Origin: Nostoc sp. WHI
Lineage (GTDB): Bacteria > Cyanobacteriota > Cyanobacteriia > Cyanobacteriales > Nostocaceae
Direction of reading: 5' to 3'
DNA: 64,000 bases
NCBI RefSeq assembly: GCF_015714725.1
Contig: NZ_WBKM01000135.1
Location: forward strand, 30,290 to 94,289
Below, piece by piece: positions 44,286 to 53,129 of this stretch. Positions within the stretch are counted from its first letter, which is position 1, and each line of letters begins with the position of its first letter. Position numbers and translations under genes: made by a program. The notes beneath the pieces were generated by a model, which was given only the letters and a program-made list of their open reading frames with translations, ran no database searches and was not told where the DNA came from.

Positions 44286-46175
44286 TTATTTAACTATTCC
44301 TGAATGACCGGGGATATCTGCTAAAGGTTCAAATCTCCCACCTAAGTATTTGGCGAGAAACTCCTCTGCGATCGCAAAGAAATGCAAACGATTTTCTGGT
44401 CTGGCAAAACCATGTCCTTCATCGCTGTAAAGTGCATATTGCACTGGCAAACCAGCCTGTTGCATTGCATTGACAATTTGATCACTTTCTGATTGTTTCA
44501 CCCGTGGATCGTTTGCACCTTGACCGATAAGTAAAGGTTTTTGAATCCGGTTAACAAAGAATAAAGGCGATCGCGATTTCAGAAACTCCTCTTCTGTCTC
44601 TAAATTACCAACGCGATGGGAAAGCATTGCCTTCATCGGTTCCCAATAGGGCGGTATAGTTTCTATCAGGGTAATCAGGTTACTAGGCCCCACAATATCC
44701 ACACCAGCAGCAAAGATTTCTGGTGTAAAAGTCAACCCCACTAGAGTGGCATAACCGCCATAAGAACCGCCCATAATCGCAATTTTTTGCGGGTTGGAAA
44801 TGCCTTGTTCCACTAGCCAGTTAACACTGTCAATCAAGTCGTCGTGCATTTTGCCCGCCCATTCCCGATTACCAGCATTCAAAAATGCTTTGCCATAGCC
44901 AGTGGAACCGCGAAAATTGACTTGCAGAACAGCATAACCCCGGTTAGCTAGCCATTGCGTTGTGGCAGAGAAACCCCAAGTATCCCGCGCCCAAGGGCCA
45001 CCATGAACCAGCAGTACTGTTGGTAGATTCTGGGTAGGTATTCCCACAGGAGTTGTTAGGTAACTGTGGATAGTTAAGCCATCCCGCGCCTCATAAGAAA
45101 TCGGTTGCATTGAAGCTAACTGCAACGCTTCGAGTTTGGGTTGGTTGCTAAAGAGGAAAGTGCTAGTTTTTGACTCTCTGTTATAGGCATAGTAATAAAC
45201 CGGCCCATTGTCAGTTCTATAAGCCAGTAGCCAGGTTTTATCTTCCAAGTCGCGGCTAATTATAGAGAATTCCCCAGGACGCACCTTGGCGATTTCCTCA
45301 AAATCAACGGCAATACTGCGATCGATTACCTGCCATTCCTGTTTATCTTTGTAGAAAGAAACTGCTTGGATAACTCGTGTCAATGGGTGAATGATTATCC
45401 CCACCACATCATACTGTTCATCTTCAGCGATGACGGTTTCTTGACGGGTGTCTAGGTCAACAGCTAGCAGACGTTTGGCGTTTGCATCATGATTGCCTTG
45501 AATATAAAGAGTTTTGCCATCAACCGAGAAGCTAACAGAACTCCCTTCCTCTTCTGGCCCCCAGTGGCGGAAAATTTCCCACTGTTTATCTGTCGTTTTC
45601 TGCAATAACAAATCGTAACCACCATCGGGTGTACTAGCTGTTGCTGCACGTATCTGGAAATCGGCATCAGATGTCCATTTGATAATATTACCGGGGTTGT
45701 CGGTGTCAAACTCCACTGCACCATTTTTTAAGTTGATGCGGTAAACGTCAAACTTTTGGGGATTGTTCAAGTTCAACGCTACCAGTACTTGATCTGGAAA
45801 TTTGGGTTCCAGTTCCACGAGTTCGGCTTTTACACCCTGGAATGGCGTTAAGTCACGCACAATCTTGGAGTGAATATTAACCAAGTGGAGGTGAAAATTC
45901 TCATCACCATCCGAGTCTTGCATATAAATCAACTGGTCGGCGTTATAAGTCCAGAAGAAAATGCGAATACCGCGTTTTTTGTCAGCAGTTAGTATTTGTC
46001 CATCTTCTTGTCCTACAGTTCGCAACCATATCTGCAATACATTTTTCTCATCAGGGGCAATATATGCCAAGTGTTTGCCATCAGGCGAGAGTTGTGGGCT
46101 GGTTTTTTCGGGATTTCCAAACAGAATTTCACGCGGAATCAGTGGTGGTAGGGAGGGCGCTTGGGCAGATGACAT
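44286..46175 (-). CDS. S9 family serine peptidase (prolyl oligopeptidase / acylaminoacyl-peptidase type)
   Basis: 629 residues. The N-terminal 350 are a beta-propeller with repeated strand blades (SPDGKHLAYIAPDEKNV and similar). The C-terminal alpha/beta hydrolase domain has LLVHGGPWARDTWGF, the nucleophile elbow GGSYGGYAT (Ser), GQGANDPRVKQSESDQI (Asp) and YSDEGHGFARPEN (His). Such enzymes cut short peptides after proline or release acylated residues in the cytoplasm. No signal peptide is seen. The gene is complete, and a partial copy of its 3' end lies at 43811-43905. Confidence 0.93.
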   Translation of the reverse strand: MSSAQAPSLPPLIPREILFGNPEKTSPQLSPDGKHLAYIAPDEKNVLQIWLRTVGQEDGQILTADKKRGIRIFFWTYNADQLIYMQDSDGDENFHLHLVNIHSKIVRDLTPFQGVKAELVELEPKFPDQVLVALNLNNPQKFDVYRINLKNGAVEFDTDNPGNIIKWTSDADFQIRAATASTPDGGYDLLLQKTTDKQWEIFRHWGPEEEGSSVSFSVDGKTLYIQGNHDANAKRLLAVDLDTRQETVIAEDEQYDVVGIIIHPLTRVIQAVSFYKDKQEWQVIDRSIAVDFEEIAKVRPGEFSIISRDLEDKTWLLAYRTDNGPVYYYAYNRESKTSTFLFSNQPKLEALQLASMQPISYEARDGLTIHSYLTTPVGIPTQNLPTVLLVHGGPWARDTWGFSATTQWLANRGYAVLQVNFRGSTGYGKAFLNAGNREWAGKMHDDLIDSVNWLVEQGISNPQKIAIMGGSYGGYATLVGLTFTPEIFAAGVDIVGPSNLITLIETIPPYWEPMKAMLSHRVGNLETEEEFLKSRSPLFFVNRIQKPLLIGQGANDPRVKQSESDQIVNAMQQAGLPVQYALYSDEGHGFARPENRLHFFAIAEEFLAKYLGGRFEPLADIPGHSGIVK

Positions 46176-46559
46176 ATTTTGATTCTCTACTTGATTACCC
46201 TATTGTCACTTGGTAGTGAAAATGACAATTCATCCTATTGGGTGAACCTAGCTAAAAAATAGACGATGGGGCAATGCAGTTGAGTTAAGAAAATTTAGCG
46301 TTGCCGAATCAAAAGATAAAATTTTATGTATTAAAATCTAAAACTCCTTATCCTCTGCGCGACGCCAGGTGCTTTAAGTCGGGAAACCCGCCCAACGCAC
46401 TGGCTCCTCTGCGTGAAAGAAATCATCTTGCAATTATGCAACGCCAAAAATTTATCTGTTGAAGCAGCCTGTTCTTGATCTAGACGAGTTGGGAAGTAAA
46501 ACACAATAATTTGTAGCTTTAGTTGAGAGAATTGGTATTACAATCAGCGATAAGCAAAA
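46176..46559. other. Intergenic region with a dispersed repeat
   Basis: No gene is seen. CTCTGCGCGACGCCAGGTGC (46355 on), then GGGAAACCCGCCCAACGCACTGGCTCCTCTGCGTG, is a dispersed repeat (46351-46426). The upstream 150 bp should contain the promoter of the S9 peptidase gene. The region leads into the 21-bp tandem array. Confidence 0.5.
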
Positions 46560-46800
46560 CTCGCCGATGAGTCTTTGATACTCGCCGATGAGTCTTTGAT
46601 ACTTGCCGATGAGTCTTTGATACTTGCCGATGAGTCTTTGATACTCGCCGATGAGTCTTTAATACTTGCCGATGAGTCTTTGATACTCGCCGATGAGTCT
46701 TTAATACTCGCCGATGAGTCTTTAATACTTGCCGATGAGTCTTTAATACTTGCCGATGAGTCTTTGATACTCGCCGACGAGTCTTTGATACTCGCCGATG
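46560..46800. repeat. 21-bp tandem array, 11.5 copies
   Basis: The unit is CTCGCCGATGAGTCTTTGAT plus A. Copies differ only at a few sites (CTC/CTT, TTTGA/TTTAA, one GACGAG). Since 21 is a multiple of three, both strands are open: the plus strand would give a LILADES heptad and the minus strand THRRVSK-like heptads. Neither has a ribosome binding site, so I treat it as non-coding. It resembles the 42-bp array at 63598-63891. Confidence 0.9.
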
Positions 46801-46862
46801 CCTCAACAACGTCATGCTAACGCAGCGATCGCTATGACAACATTACTGATAAAATATGCAAA

Positions 46863-47801
46863 ATGCGAGAACTTTACCCAGCAATCAAACTTTATCTAGA
46901 AGGTAGTTTACAAGTTTCCGACCTTCATACCATTCATTTTGAAGAGTCAGGGAACCCGCAAGGTCAACCCATCGTTTTGCTGCATGGGGGACCTGGTGGT
47001 GGATGTCCAGCTTTTTATCGACAATATTTCCACCCAGAAAAATGGCGGTTAGTGATGTTTGACCAGCGCGGTTGTGGTCAAAGTACCCCCCATGCTGAAT
47101 TACGAGAAAATACCACTTGGGATTTAGTCAGTGATATCGAAAAACTGCGCCAACATTTAGGTATAGAAAAGTGGGTGGTCTTCGGTGGTAGTTGGGGTAG
47201 CACTTTATCATTAGCCTACAGTCAAACCCATCCCTCTCGATGCACGGGGCTAATTCTGCGTGGTATCTTCATGCTGAGGCAAAAAGAGTTACGATGGTTC
47301 TACCAAGAGGGTGCTAGCTATATTTTTCCTGATGCTTGGGAAGAATATTTAAAACCGATTGCGATCGCCGAACGTGATGATATGATCGCAGCGTATTACA
47401 AGCAGTTGACCAATCCAGATTTAAAAATTCAATTAACAGCAGCGCGTGCTTGGTCAATTTGGGAAGCGAGTACCAGTAGACTTTTCTTAGATCCAGAACT
47501 CATGCAAAAGTTTGGTGAGAGTCAATTTGCCTCAGCTTTCGCACGTATTGAATGCCATTACTTTATGAATAAGGGATTTCTGGAAACAGAAGATCAATTA
47601 CTCTTAAATGTACACCGTATCCGCCATATTCCGGCTGTAATTGTTCAGGGGCGCTATGATATAGTCTGCCCAATGATATCAGCTTGGGAATTACATAGCG
47701 CTTGGCCAGAAGCCAAATTTATTGTGGTTCCTGATGCTGGGCACTCGATGAGTGAACCAGGAATTTGTAATGCTTTGATTCAAGCAACAGATAATATTTA
47801 A
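46863..47801 (+). CDS. pip: Proline iminopeptidase
   Basis: 312 residues, normal for the S33 family. The oxyanion region IVLLHGGPGGGCPAFYRQYF, DQRGCGQSTPHAELRENTTWDLV and the nucleophile elbow VFGGSWGSTLSLAY are diagnostic. The Asp (GRYDIVCP) and His (PDAGHSMSEPG) of the triad follow. It releases N-terminal proline from peptides in the cytoplasm. The start is 60 bp after the 21-bp tandem array. Confidence 0.95.
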   Translation: MRELYPAIKLYLEGSLQVSDLHTIHFEESGNPQGQPIVLLHGGPGGGCPAFYRQYFHPEKWRLVMFDQRGCGQSTPHAELRENTTWDLVSDIEKLRQHLGIEKWVVFGGSWGSTLSLAYSQTHPSRCTGLILRGIFMLRQKELRWFYQEGASYIFPDAWEEYLKPIAIAERDDMIAAYYKQLTNPDLKIQLTAARAWSIWEASTSRLFLDPELMQKFGESQFASAFARIECHYFMNKGFLETEDQLLLNVHRIRHIPAVIVQGRYDIVCPMISAWELHSAWPEAKFIVVPDAGHSMSEPGICNALIQATDNI

Positions 47802-47921
47802 TTCTAAAAGGATAGACTCAAATTCCGACTTCTCTAAGAAGTTACGGATCTCATTGTTCACGAATGATTTATGATTCCTATATGCCACCAATAGACCTCT
47901 TGCAAAAGTCCTTCTTTTCGC

Positions 47922-48000
47922 TTTCTTCTTTGCGCCTTTGCGCGGCAGTCACTCATGGGGGAAACCCCCAAGACCGCGCTGCCTTGCCTTTGCGTGAGAC
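47922..48000. repeat. Dispersed CGCCTTTGCGCG-type repeat
   Basis: TTCTTTGCGCCTTTGCGCGG, then CAGTCACTCATGGGGGAAACCCCCAAGACCGCGCTGCC and TTGCCTTTGCGTGAGAC. Similar sequence lies near 23490, 46360 and 53050. It is palindromic in its GGGGGAAACCCCC core and non-coding. Confidence 0.65.
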
Positions 48001-48038
48001 AAAAAATTATTTATGCAAGAGGTCTAATGTAACTAACT

Positions 48039-48998
48039 TTACTGTTTTAGATTTTGGTAGATATATAACGAAGATATTGTATTTAAATCTACTTCTTTAT
48101 GATCATCCTCATTAGTATTTTTAAACAATACCGTAAACGCACCAGCGCCTAACCTATCTTGAGGAAACATTCGATAACAAGGCATTGTAGTTAAATGAGA
48201 CTGATATTTTGCTAAATTACTGATTTCCATCGGCTGAAACTGGGGAAAACGTTCCAAAAACCATTCACAAACCTGCTCATTTTCTTCAGGTGAATAGGTG
48301 CAAGTCATATAAGCAAGGTAGCCTTGTGATGAAACAAGTTTAGCAGAATTAGCTATAATCCGCTTTTGCCGATTTGCACTCTTATTAATAGCAGTTGGGT
48401 GAAAACATCCGGGTGCTTTTTCGCCTTTAGCAAGTAAAGATTGTCCAGTACAAGGAGCATCTACTATCACTAAATTGCTAGAAGATGGTGATATTTCGGC
48501 AAATATACTCGAATCTCTATTAACCACTGCACTAGGGTTAATCTGGCAACGTTTTAAATTAGAAATTAACATTCCCAGACGTTTGCCAATTACTTCATTA
48601 CTGATGAGTAAGTCAGGTTGTAAAGCTTTCCAAGCGAAGATACTTTTACCTCCGGGTGCAGCACACATATCAAAAACTAAACGCACTGACTGAGGAATAG
48701 CTAACAAAGTAGTAGCCGCAAACACAGAAGAAAAATCTAAACAATAGAAATATCCTTTCTCATGCAAGGGATGCTTACCGGGTTTTTCTCCCAGGTTTAA
48801 ACGGTCTATAAATTGTGGTTGCCAATGAGTTGGTGTTTCCACTGTAAAAGGCGAATTTTCTGGCTTTTCTTGACACCAAAGAATACTGGGTAAGAAAGGC
48901 TGAGGTTTCAATAAAGCCTCAAGAAATTTTTCTTGTTCATCTAGATTAGTAAATAAGCGCCGCGAGACTTTAAGTAATAAATTAGAAGGTTTTTCCAT
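48039..48998 (-). CDS. RsmB/NOP family RNA (cytosine-5) methyltransferase
   Basis: 319 residues. The SAM-binding motif VFDMCAAPGGKSIFAWKAL, the motif IV IVDAPCTGQSLLAKGEKAPGCF with PC, and MTCTYSPEENEQVCEWFL with the catalytic TC are diagnostic of class I m5C RNA methyltransferases. It lacks the N-terminal NusB-like domain of RsmB, so it belongs to the shorter NOP2/Sun-like proteins. The RNA target, rRNA or tRNA, cannot be told from sequence. It is convergent with pip. Confidence 0.9.
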   Translation of the reverse strand: MEKPSNLLLKVSRRLFTNLDEQEKFLEALLKPQPFLPSILWCQEKPENSPFTVETPTHWQPQFIDRLNLGEKPGKHPLHEKGYFYCLDFSSVFAATTLLAIPQSVRLVFDMCAAPGGKSIFAWKALQPDLLISNEVIGKRLGMLISNLKRCQINPSAVVNRDSSIFAEISPSSSNLVIVDAPCTGQSLLAKGEKAPGCFHPTAINKSANRQKRIIANSAKLVSSQGYLAYMTCTYSPEENEQVCEWFLERFPQFQPMEISNLAKYQSHLTTMPCYRMFPQDRLGAGAFTVLFKNTNEDDHKEVDLNTISSLYIYQNLKQ

Positions 48999-49049
48999 CT
49001 GGATACATAAATAATGTAAATTTTAAATCATCTGTAACCTGACTTTCTT

Positions 49050-49086
49050 AATTACGAATTACGAATTACGAATTACGAATTACAAA
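49050..49086. repeat. Short tandem repeat (AATTACG)
   Basis: About five copies of the 7-mer ATTACGA lie in the intergenic region between divergent genes. This is a short tandemly repeated tract as found across heterocystous cyanobacteria. Confidence 0.8.
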
Positions 49087-49224
49087 TTAATAGTTTGTAT
49101 CCGAATACAAATCAAACTGTTACACAAGAACAATGTAATTAAGGCTTTTGGCTTCATACTCAAAATATAATGACCGCCATTGCGATCGCAATAGCCAAGC
49201 TACCCCACTGCACCGGAGAAAGTC

Positions 49225-50646
49225 ATGTTTTTAGATGATTTTCAGCAAAAATTACGCAAAGAATCACAATCATGGAGAGATGAAGGATTTATTAGTTCTT
49301 CGCAGTATGAGCAAATAGCAGAGCGTTACCAATTTAAAAACCTGGAAACTGCTGCACGCGATCGCAATAAAGCGATCGCAATAGGTGTAGGTGGCATACT
49401 TTTATGCTTAGGCATAATTATCCTTATAGCAGGAAACTGGCAGGGAGGATCACGAGAAGTCAAGTTTATTCTAATAATAAGTTTGTTTTTTGCGATCGCT
49501 ATCACTGGTTTTTACACCTGGAGGCAACCTGAAGGCAAGAAGTTGCAACAAAGCAAACGCTCACTGGGAGAAGGATTGCTAATTTTAAGCGCTTTCATTT
49601 TAGGTGCAAATTTACTACTGATGGCCCAGATGTTCAACATTGCCGGTTCAATTTCCCAACTTTTTCTCGCCTGGGGGTTGGGTGTTGTAGTGATGGCGTA
49701 CAGTCTGTCATTGAATTCTTTAGGAATTCTGTCAATTGTCCTTGTTGAAATCGGGTACTGGACGGGACTAGAAGACTTATGGTACTCTTCAGGTGAGTTA
49801 ACTTGGTCTCGGCTAGTGGTACAGCACATGCCTTTGTCGGCATGGCTGCTGTTTGTACCCTTAGCCTACATCTGCCGCTCCCGTTGGATTTTTGTTCTAG
49901 CAGCGTTTCTCTTTGCCAGTTCCTTACAAGCCAACCTCAATCCCCTACCACTGTTGAATTATGCTGATATAGCTCCTTGGGTGGCATCTTTTGCTTTTGC
50001 GCTCCCACCTGCTTTATTCTGGAGTTATGATGATCTACTGTTCCCAACTATAAATTACAGATTGTTTCAATCTCTTGCCCGTAATTTAGCATTGGTGAGC
50101 TTTGGCATTATCTTTTATGTACTGTCTTTTCGTTGGGTTTGGGAATCTCCAGATTATGGTTATAATCAGCCAACGACTTTGACAAACTTGTTCGAGTCTC
50201 TGCCGATTATCGATTTAGGGATTCTCAGTGGCTTGGCGGTATTACAATGGTTGTTTCTACTGCGTCAAAGAAATAATCCTCCGCGCCGCGAAGTGATTTT
50301 CACAACTGCTGTCATTAGTACCTTTCTTGTCTTCATTACCTTAGTACCTTTTTGGCATCAAACTATCAGCCGAATTGATGAACTTGGCATTTTTATTTTC
50401 AATGTACTTCTAGCAACATTAGCCTGGGGACTAATTCAAGAAGGATTGAAATTAAGTAACAGAAGTTCCTTTTGGGGCGGTATGCTGTTAGTAACACTGC
50501 AAGTTATCAGTCGGGTGCAAGAGTATGATACAGACTTACTTTTCAAGTCATTGGTCTTTATCTTGTGCGGTTCTGCTTTAATTAGCGCTGGACTCTGGTT
50601 TGAACGCCGCGTACCTGGTGGCTCTAGCTTTGGAAGTAAGAAGTAG
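49225..50646 (+). CDS. DUF2157 membrane protein
   Basis: 473 residues. The cytoplasmic N-terminus (DDFQQKLRKESQSWRDEGFISSSQYEQIAERY) is the DUF2157 signature. It is followed by about twelve hydrophobic helices, beginning AIGVGGILLCLGIIILIAGNW. No transport or catalytic motif is visible. The next gene encodes a GDYXXLXY-like membrane-anchored protein, the usual neighbour of DUF2157. The two probably work together at the membrane; role unknown. Confidence 0.88.
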   Translation: MFLDDFQQKLRKESQSWRDEGFISSSQYEQIAERYQFKNLETAARDRNKAIAIGVGGILLCLGIIILIAGNWQGGSREVKFILIISLFFAIAITGFYTWRQPEGKKLQQSKRSLGEGLLILSAFILGANLLLMAQMFNIAGSISQLFLAWGLGVVVMAYSLSLNSLGILSIVLVEIGYWTGLEDLWYSSGELTWSRLVVQHMPLSAWLLFVPLAYICRSRWIFVLAAFLFASSLQANLNPLPLLNYADIAPWVASFAFALPPALFWSYDDLLFPTINYRLFQSLARNLALVSFGIIFYVLSFRWVWESPDYGYNQPTTLTNLFESLPIIDLGILSGLAVLQWLFLLRQRNNPPRREVIFTTAVISTFLVFITLVPFWHQTISRIDELGIFIFNVLLATLAWGLIQEGLKLSNRSSFWGGMLLVTLQVISRVQEYDTDLLFKSLVFILCGSALISAGLWFERRVPGGSSFGSKK

Positions 50647-50648
50647 TG

Positions 50649-50722
50649 CAAATTTTAGATTTTGAATTTTAGATTTTGAATTGAATAAAAAATCTAAAAT
50701 CCAAAATCCAAAATCCAAAATT
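50649..50722. repeat. Inverted AT-rich repeat of AAATCTAAAATCC type
   Basis: AATTTTAGATTTTGAATTTT (50650 on) faces AAAATCTAAAATCCAAAATC (50686 on), giving a long A/T stem. It is a dispersed repeat that may also act as a weak terminator for the DUF2157 gene. Confidence 0.55.
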
Positions 50723-50824
50723 CTGAAATCTCTGTGCGTCAAAGTTTTTAAAGTTTCTCTGCGTCAGTCCTAATCTCGTTACTTATAACCTCCTCAATAC
50801 CTCTGCTTTTTAGGACTACGTGTT

Positions 50825-51535
50825 ATGACTAATAGCTCTTCTGAATCTAAAAATAAACCCTTGTCTCCCGAAGCCGAATTTTCCAATAAGGTGACTTTTC
50901 GGGATTACTTGATTGCCACTGAACAAAAATCGAATAAGCCCTTACCTTTTTGGCGGTTACTAGTACCCCTGGCGCTGCAAACAGGGCTAATTATGGCAGT
51001 ACCAGCCCAAGCGCTTTACACAGACATGACGGGCAAGACGGTGATTTTGCAAACCGTGCCTGTAAACCCTAACGATGTGTTGGAAGGTAACACCCTAGCG
51101 TTAGATTACAATATATCCCGTACCGCAAATTTGAGCAGACTGGCTGGTTGGCAAACATTAGTCAGCAAAGGTCGTGGAAGTGGCAGACGATTGCCTGAAG
51201 GAACGCAGGTATACGTGATTTTACAAGAGCAATTATCTTCTGGCCGTGGTGTTCCTAGAGCTTGGAGACCGTTGCGAGTCAGTAGCGATCGCCCCACAAC
51301 TCTAAGAGCCAATCAGGTAGCCTTAAAAGGTGTTTATCAGGATGGTTCCATCAATTACGGCTTAGAAACATATTATATCCCAGAAAATCAACGCCAGCAG
51401 ATTAGGAACGACTTACAAACCCAACGCGCCAGGAGAGGACAGCTGCCACCCATTGTGGTGAAAGCAAAAGTCGATCCACAGGGTAAGGCAGTGCCAATTA
51501 GTATGTGGGTGCGCGATCGCAACTATCGTTTTTAA
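50825..51535 (+). CDS. GDYXXLXY-like protein
   Basis: 236 residues. One membrane helix near residues 42-60 (FWRLLVPLALQTGLIMAVPAQAL) anchors a mainly beta domain. The motif VNPNDVLEGNTLALDYNIS corresponds to the D-x-L-x-GDYxxLxY consensus but has GNT in place of GDY. The domain continues with PEGTQVYVILQ, TLRANQVALKGVY and PIVVKAKVDPQGKAVPISMWVRDRNYRF. It lies 178 bp downstream of the DUF2157 gene, the usual association. Function unknown. Confidence 0.8.
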   Translation: MTNSSSESKNKPLSPEAEFSNKVTFRDYLIATEQKSNKPLPFWRLLVPLALQTGLIMAVPAQALYTDMTGKTVILQTVPVNPNDVLEGNTLALDYNISRTANLSRLAGWQTLVSKGRGSGRRLPEGTQVYVILQEQLSSGRGVPRAWRPLRVSSDRPTTLRANQVALKGVYQDGSINYGLETYYIPENQRQQIRNDLQTQRARRGQLPPIVVKAKVDPQGKAVPISMWVRDRNYRF

Positions 51536-51573
51536 GCTGTTAGGCAAATAAACATTGCATATTTACTCGCAAG

Positions 51574-51615
51574 TTCGTCCTTTGTCCTGTATAAATACAA
51601 ATGACAAAGGACGAA
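51574..51615. terminator. Bidirectional terminator hairpin
   Basis: TTCGTCCTTTGTC (51574-51586) pairs perfectly with GACAAAGGACGAA (51603-51615) across a 16-nt loop. It lies between the convergent stops at 51535 and 51643 and so can serve both genes. Confidence 0.7.
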
Positions 51616-51642
51616 TTACGTGCAATTTAGACATACATAAGC

Positions 51643-51882
51643 TTAATCTTCGTGCCGTAAGTGCCATGCCGCACCGCAAGCAGCCCCAGCCCCAGCTAAC
51701 AAGCCAGTGCTCATACCTTGGATAGTTTTTTGGATTGGGTCTTGGGTTAGACACTCATTTGTAACTTTGCTATCTTGCAAGCAGGTATTACTTTCTGCCC
51801 AGCTGGCAGTACCTCCCAAAATTACACCAGTTATACTACAAGAAACAACTAGCAGCAAAAGACGTTGATTTTTTATAACCAT
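51643..51882 (-). CDS. Small secreted protein with signal peptide
   Basis: 79 residues from the ATG at 51882 (a TTG five codons upstream is less likely). A signal peptide MVIKNQRLLLLVVSCSITGV is followed by a likely cleavage site after TASWA. The mature part has four Cys residues (NTCLQ, NECLT and one in GAACGAAW) and a C-terminal Gly/Ala-rich hydrophobic stretch, GMSTGLLAGAGAACGAAWHL. No family recognised. Periplasmic or outer-membrane location is likely. Confidence 0.55.
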   Translation of the reverse strand: MVIKNQRLLLLVVSCSITGVILGGTASWAESNTCLQDSKVTNECLTQDPIQKTIQGMSTGLLAGAGAACGAAWHLRHED

Positions 51883-52224
51883 AGATAGATGCGTCAAAAA
51901 TTAAAATAGTCACTAACTATCAACTACTTTACACATCTAGACAGGTAATGTCATCCTAATAGCTATTTTTAACTGTGTTCAATGGCTTTGTTGCATGAAA
52001 CAGAAGTCAATACTATAGAAGATGGCTTCGAGTTATACAAGGCAATTTGCTCGCTTAACAACGAATCAGCGCGCGATCGTGAATCAATTTTTATTTTTTA
52101 TTAATTTTGCTACCAGTAAAACCCTATTTCAAGTGTAGTGATATAAAATATACTAAGAATAAATACAGAGAACAACTCAGTTTTTCTCTGTAAGCATCCA
52201 TTTTTCATATATAAGGAGCGCGTT
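51883..52224. other. Intergenic region, possible decayed insertion-sequence end
   Basis: No gene is seen. AATGGCTTTGTTGCATGAAAC (51980 on) looks like the terminal sequence of some cyanobacterial insertion sequences, but I find no matching second end or transposase remnant. The last 100 bp before 52225 are AT-rich with AAGGAG (52213-52218) as ribosome binding site for the next gene. Confidence 0.35.
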
Positions 52225-52869
52225 ATGGAATATCTTGCTTATTCCCACATGTTTATTGCCCAAGAAGAGGCATCTGCAAACACCAAATATCATCCTCCTA
52301 AATCTTCTAACATAGTTATTACTAAAGAAGAGGCATCTGCAAATACCAAATCTAAATTCAATTGGAAAAAACTTCTTAAATCTTCAGCTTGGTTAGCCTT
52401 AGCTGGCGTTGGTGTATTACTTGTTGCCCTCACCCAAATTCAAATGAGTTCGGCTGCATATGTAAAGACTAACGGCAGTTGTCTACGCATCCGAACAGGC
52501 CCAAGCACCAACTACTCCTATATAGATTGTGTATCAAATGGCTCAACACTTCCAGCCATTGAAAGGTATGAAAACGGTTTTGCTAGACTTTCTACGGGTA
52601 GATACGTTTTTGCCCGATGGATTGGTGATAAACCTAACACTAACAATCTTCCTGTAACTAGACCTGGTGGTGTTGGCGGTTCCGTGATTCTGAATCCTGG
52701 TTCTAGAGGTCAACTTGTGAGAGACGTTCAAACAGCTTTAGGCAATCTTAGAGTTGATGGCATTTACGGTCAAGAAACTGTTAGCCGAGTCCGAAGCTTT
52801 CAAGCAAGTAAAGGTCTACTTGTAGATGGTGTTGTAGGCCCTGAAACTCGAGCAGCTATGGGTATTTAG
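52225..52869 (+). CDS. Membrane-anchored SH3-like and peptidoglycan-binding protein
   Basis: 214 residues. A polar N-terminus of about 55 residues with a duplicated EEASANTK motif precedes one membrane helix (SAWLALAGVGVLLVALTQI). An SH3-like domain follows (GSCLRIRTGPSTNYSYIDCVSNGS, ending RYVFARWIGD). The C-terminal peptidoglycan-binding domain (PG_binding_1) has SRGQLVRDVQTAL, DGIYGQETVSRVRSFQASKGL and DGVVGPETRAAM. I infer a cell-wall-binding protein on the periplasmic face of the plasma membrane. No hydrolase domain is present. Confidence 0.88.
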   Translation: MEYLAYSHMFIAQEEASANTKYHPPKSSNIVITKEEASANTKSKFNWKKLLKSSAWLALAGVGVLLVALTQIQMSSAAYVKTNGSCLRIRTGPSTNYSYIDCVSNGSTLPAIERYENGFARLSTGRYVFARWIGDKPNTNNLPVTRPGGVGGSVILNPGSRGQLVRDVQTALGNLRVDGIYGQETVSRVRSFQASKGLLVDGVVGPETRAAMGI

Positions 52870-53129
52870 AAGTTTACGTTAATAACTTAAACTCTCGTAT
52901 AGTACGTTATGTTATGAACGAACTATACAAGAGTGCTTTCGCTACATTACGCTGTCGAAGAATGCACCCTAACAAACAGAAATTTTGCAGGCGTTGCATA
53001 AATGCGGGATGAATTGAGATTGTTAGCAAAAGGTAAATCTAGATTTTTTGCGCCTTTGCGCCTTTGCGCGAAACAAAATTCATCCCATTAATCAGCAACG
53101 CCATTTTGCATTTTGTTTAATGCACATTC

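Noticed and set aside
46575..46820. Open frame of LILADES heptads
   Set aside because: A property of the 21-bp tandem array; there is no ribosome binding site and the opposite strand is equally open.
51980..52080. Possible insertion-sequence remnant
   Set aside because: Only one end-like motif (GGCTTTGTTGCATGAA) is present, with no partner end or transposase fragment.
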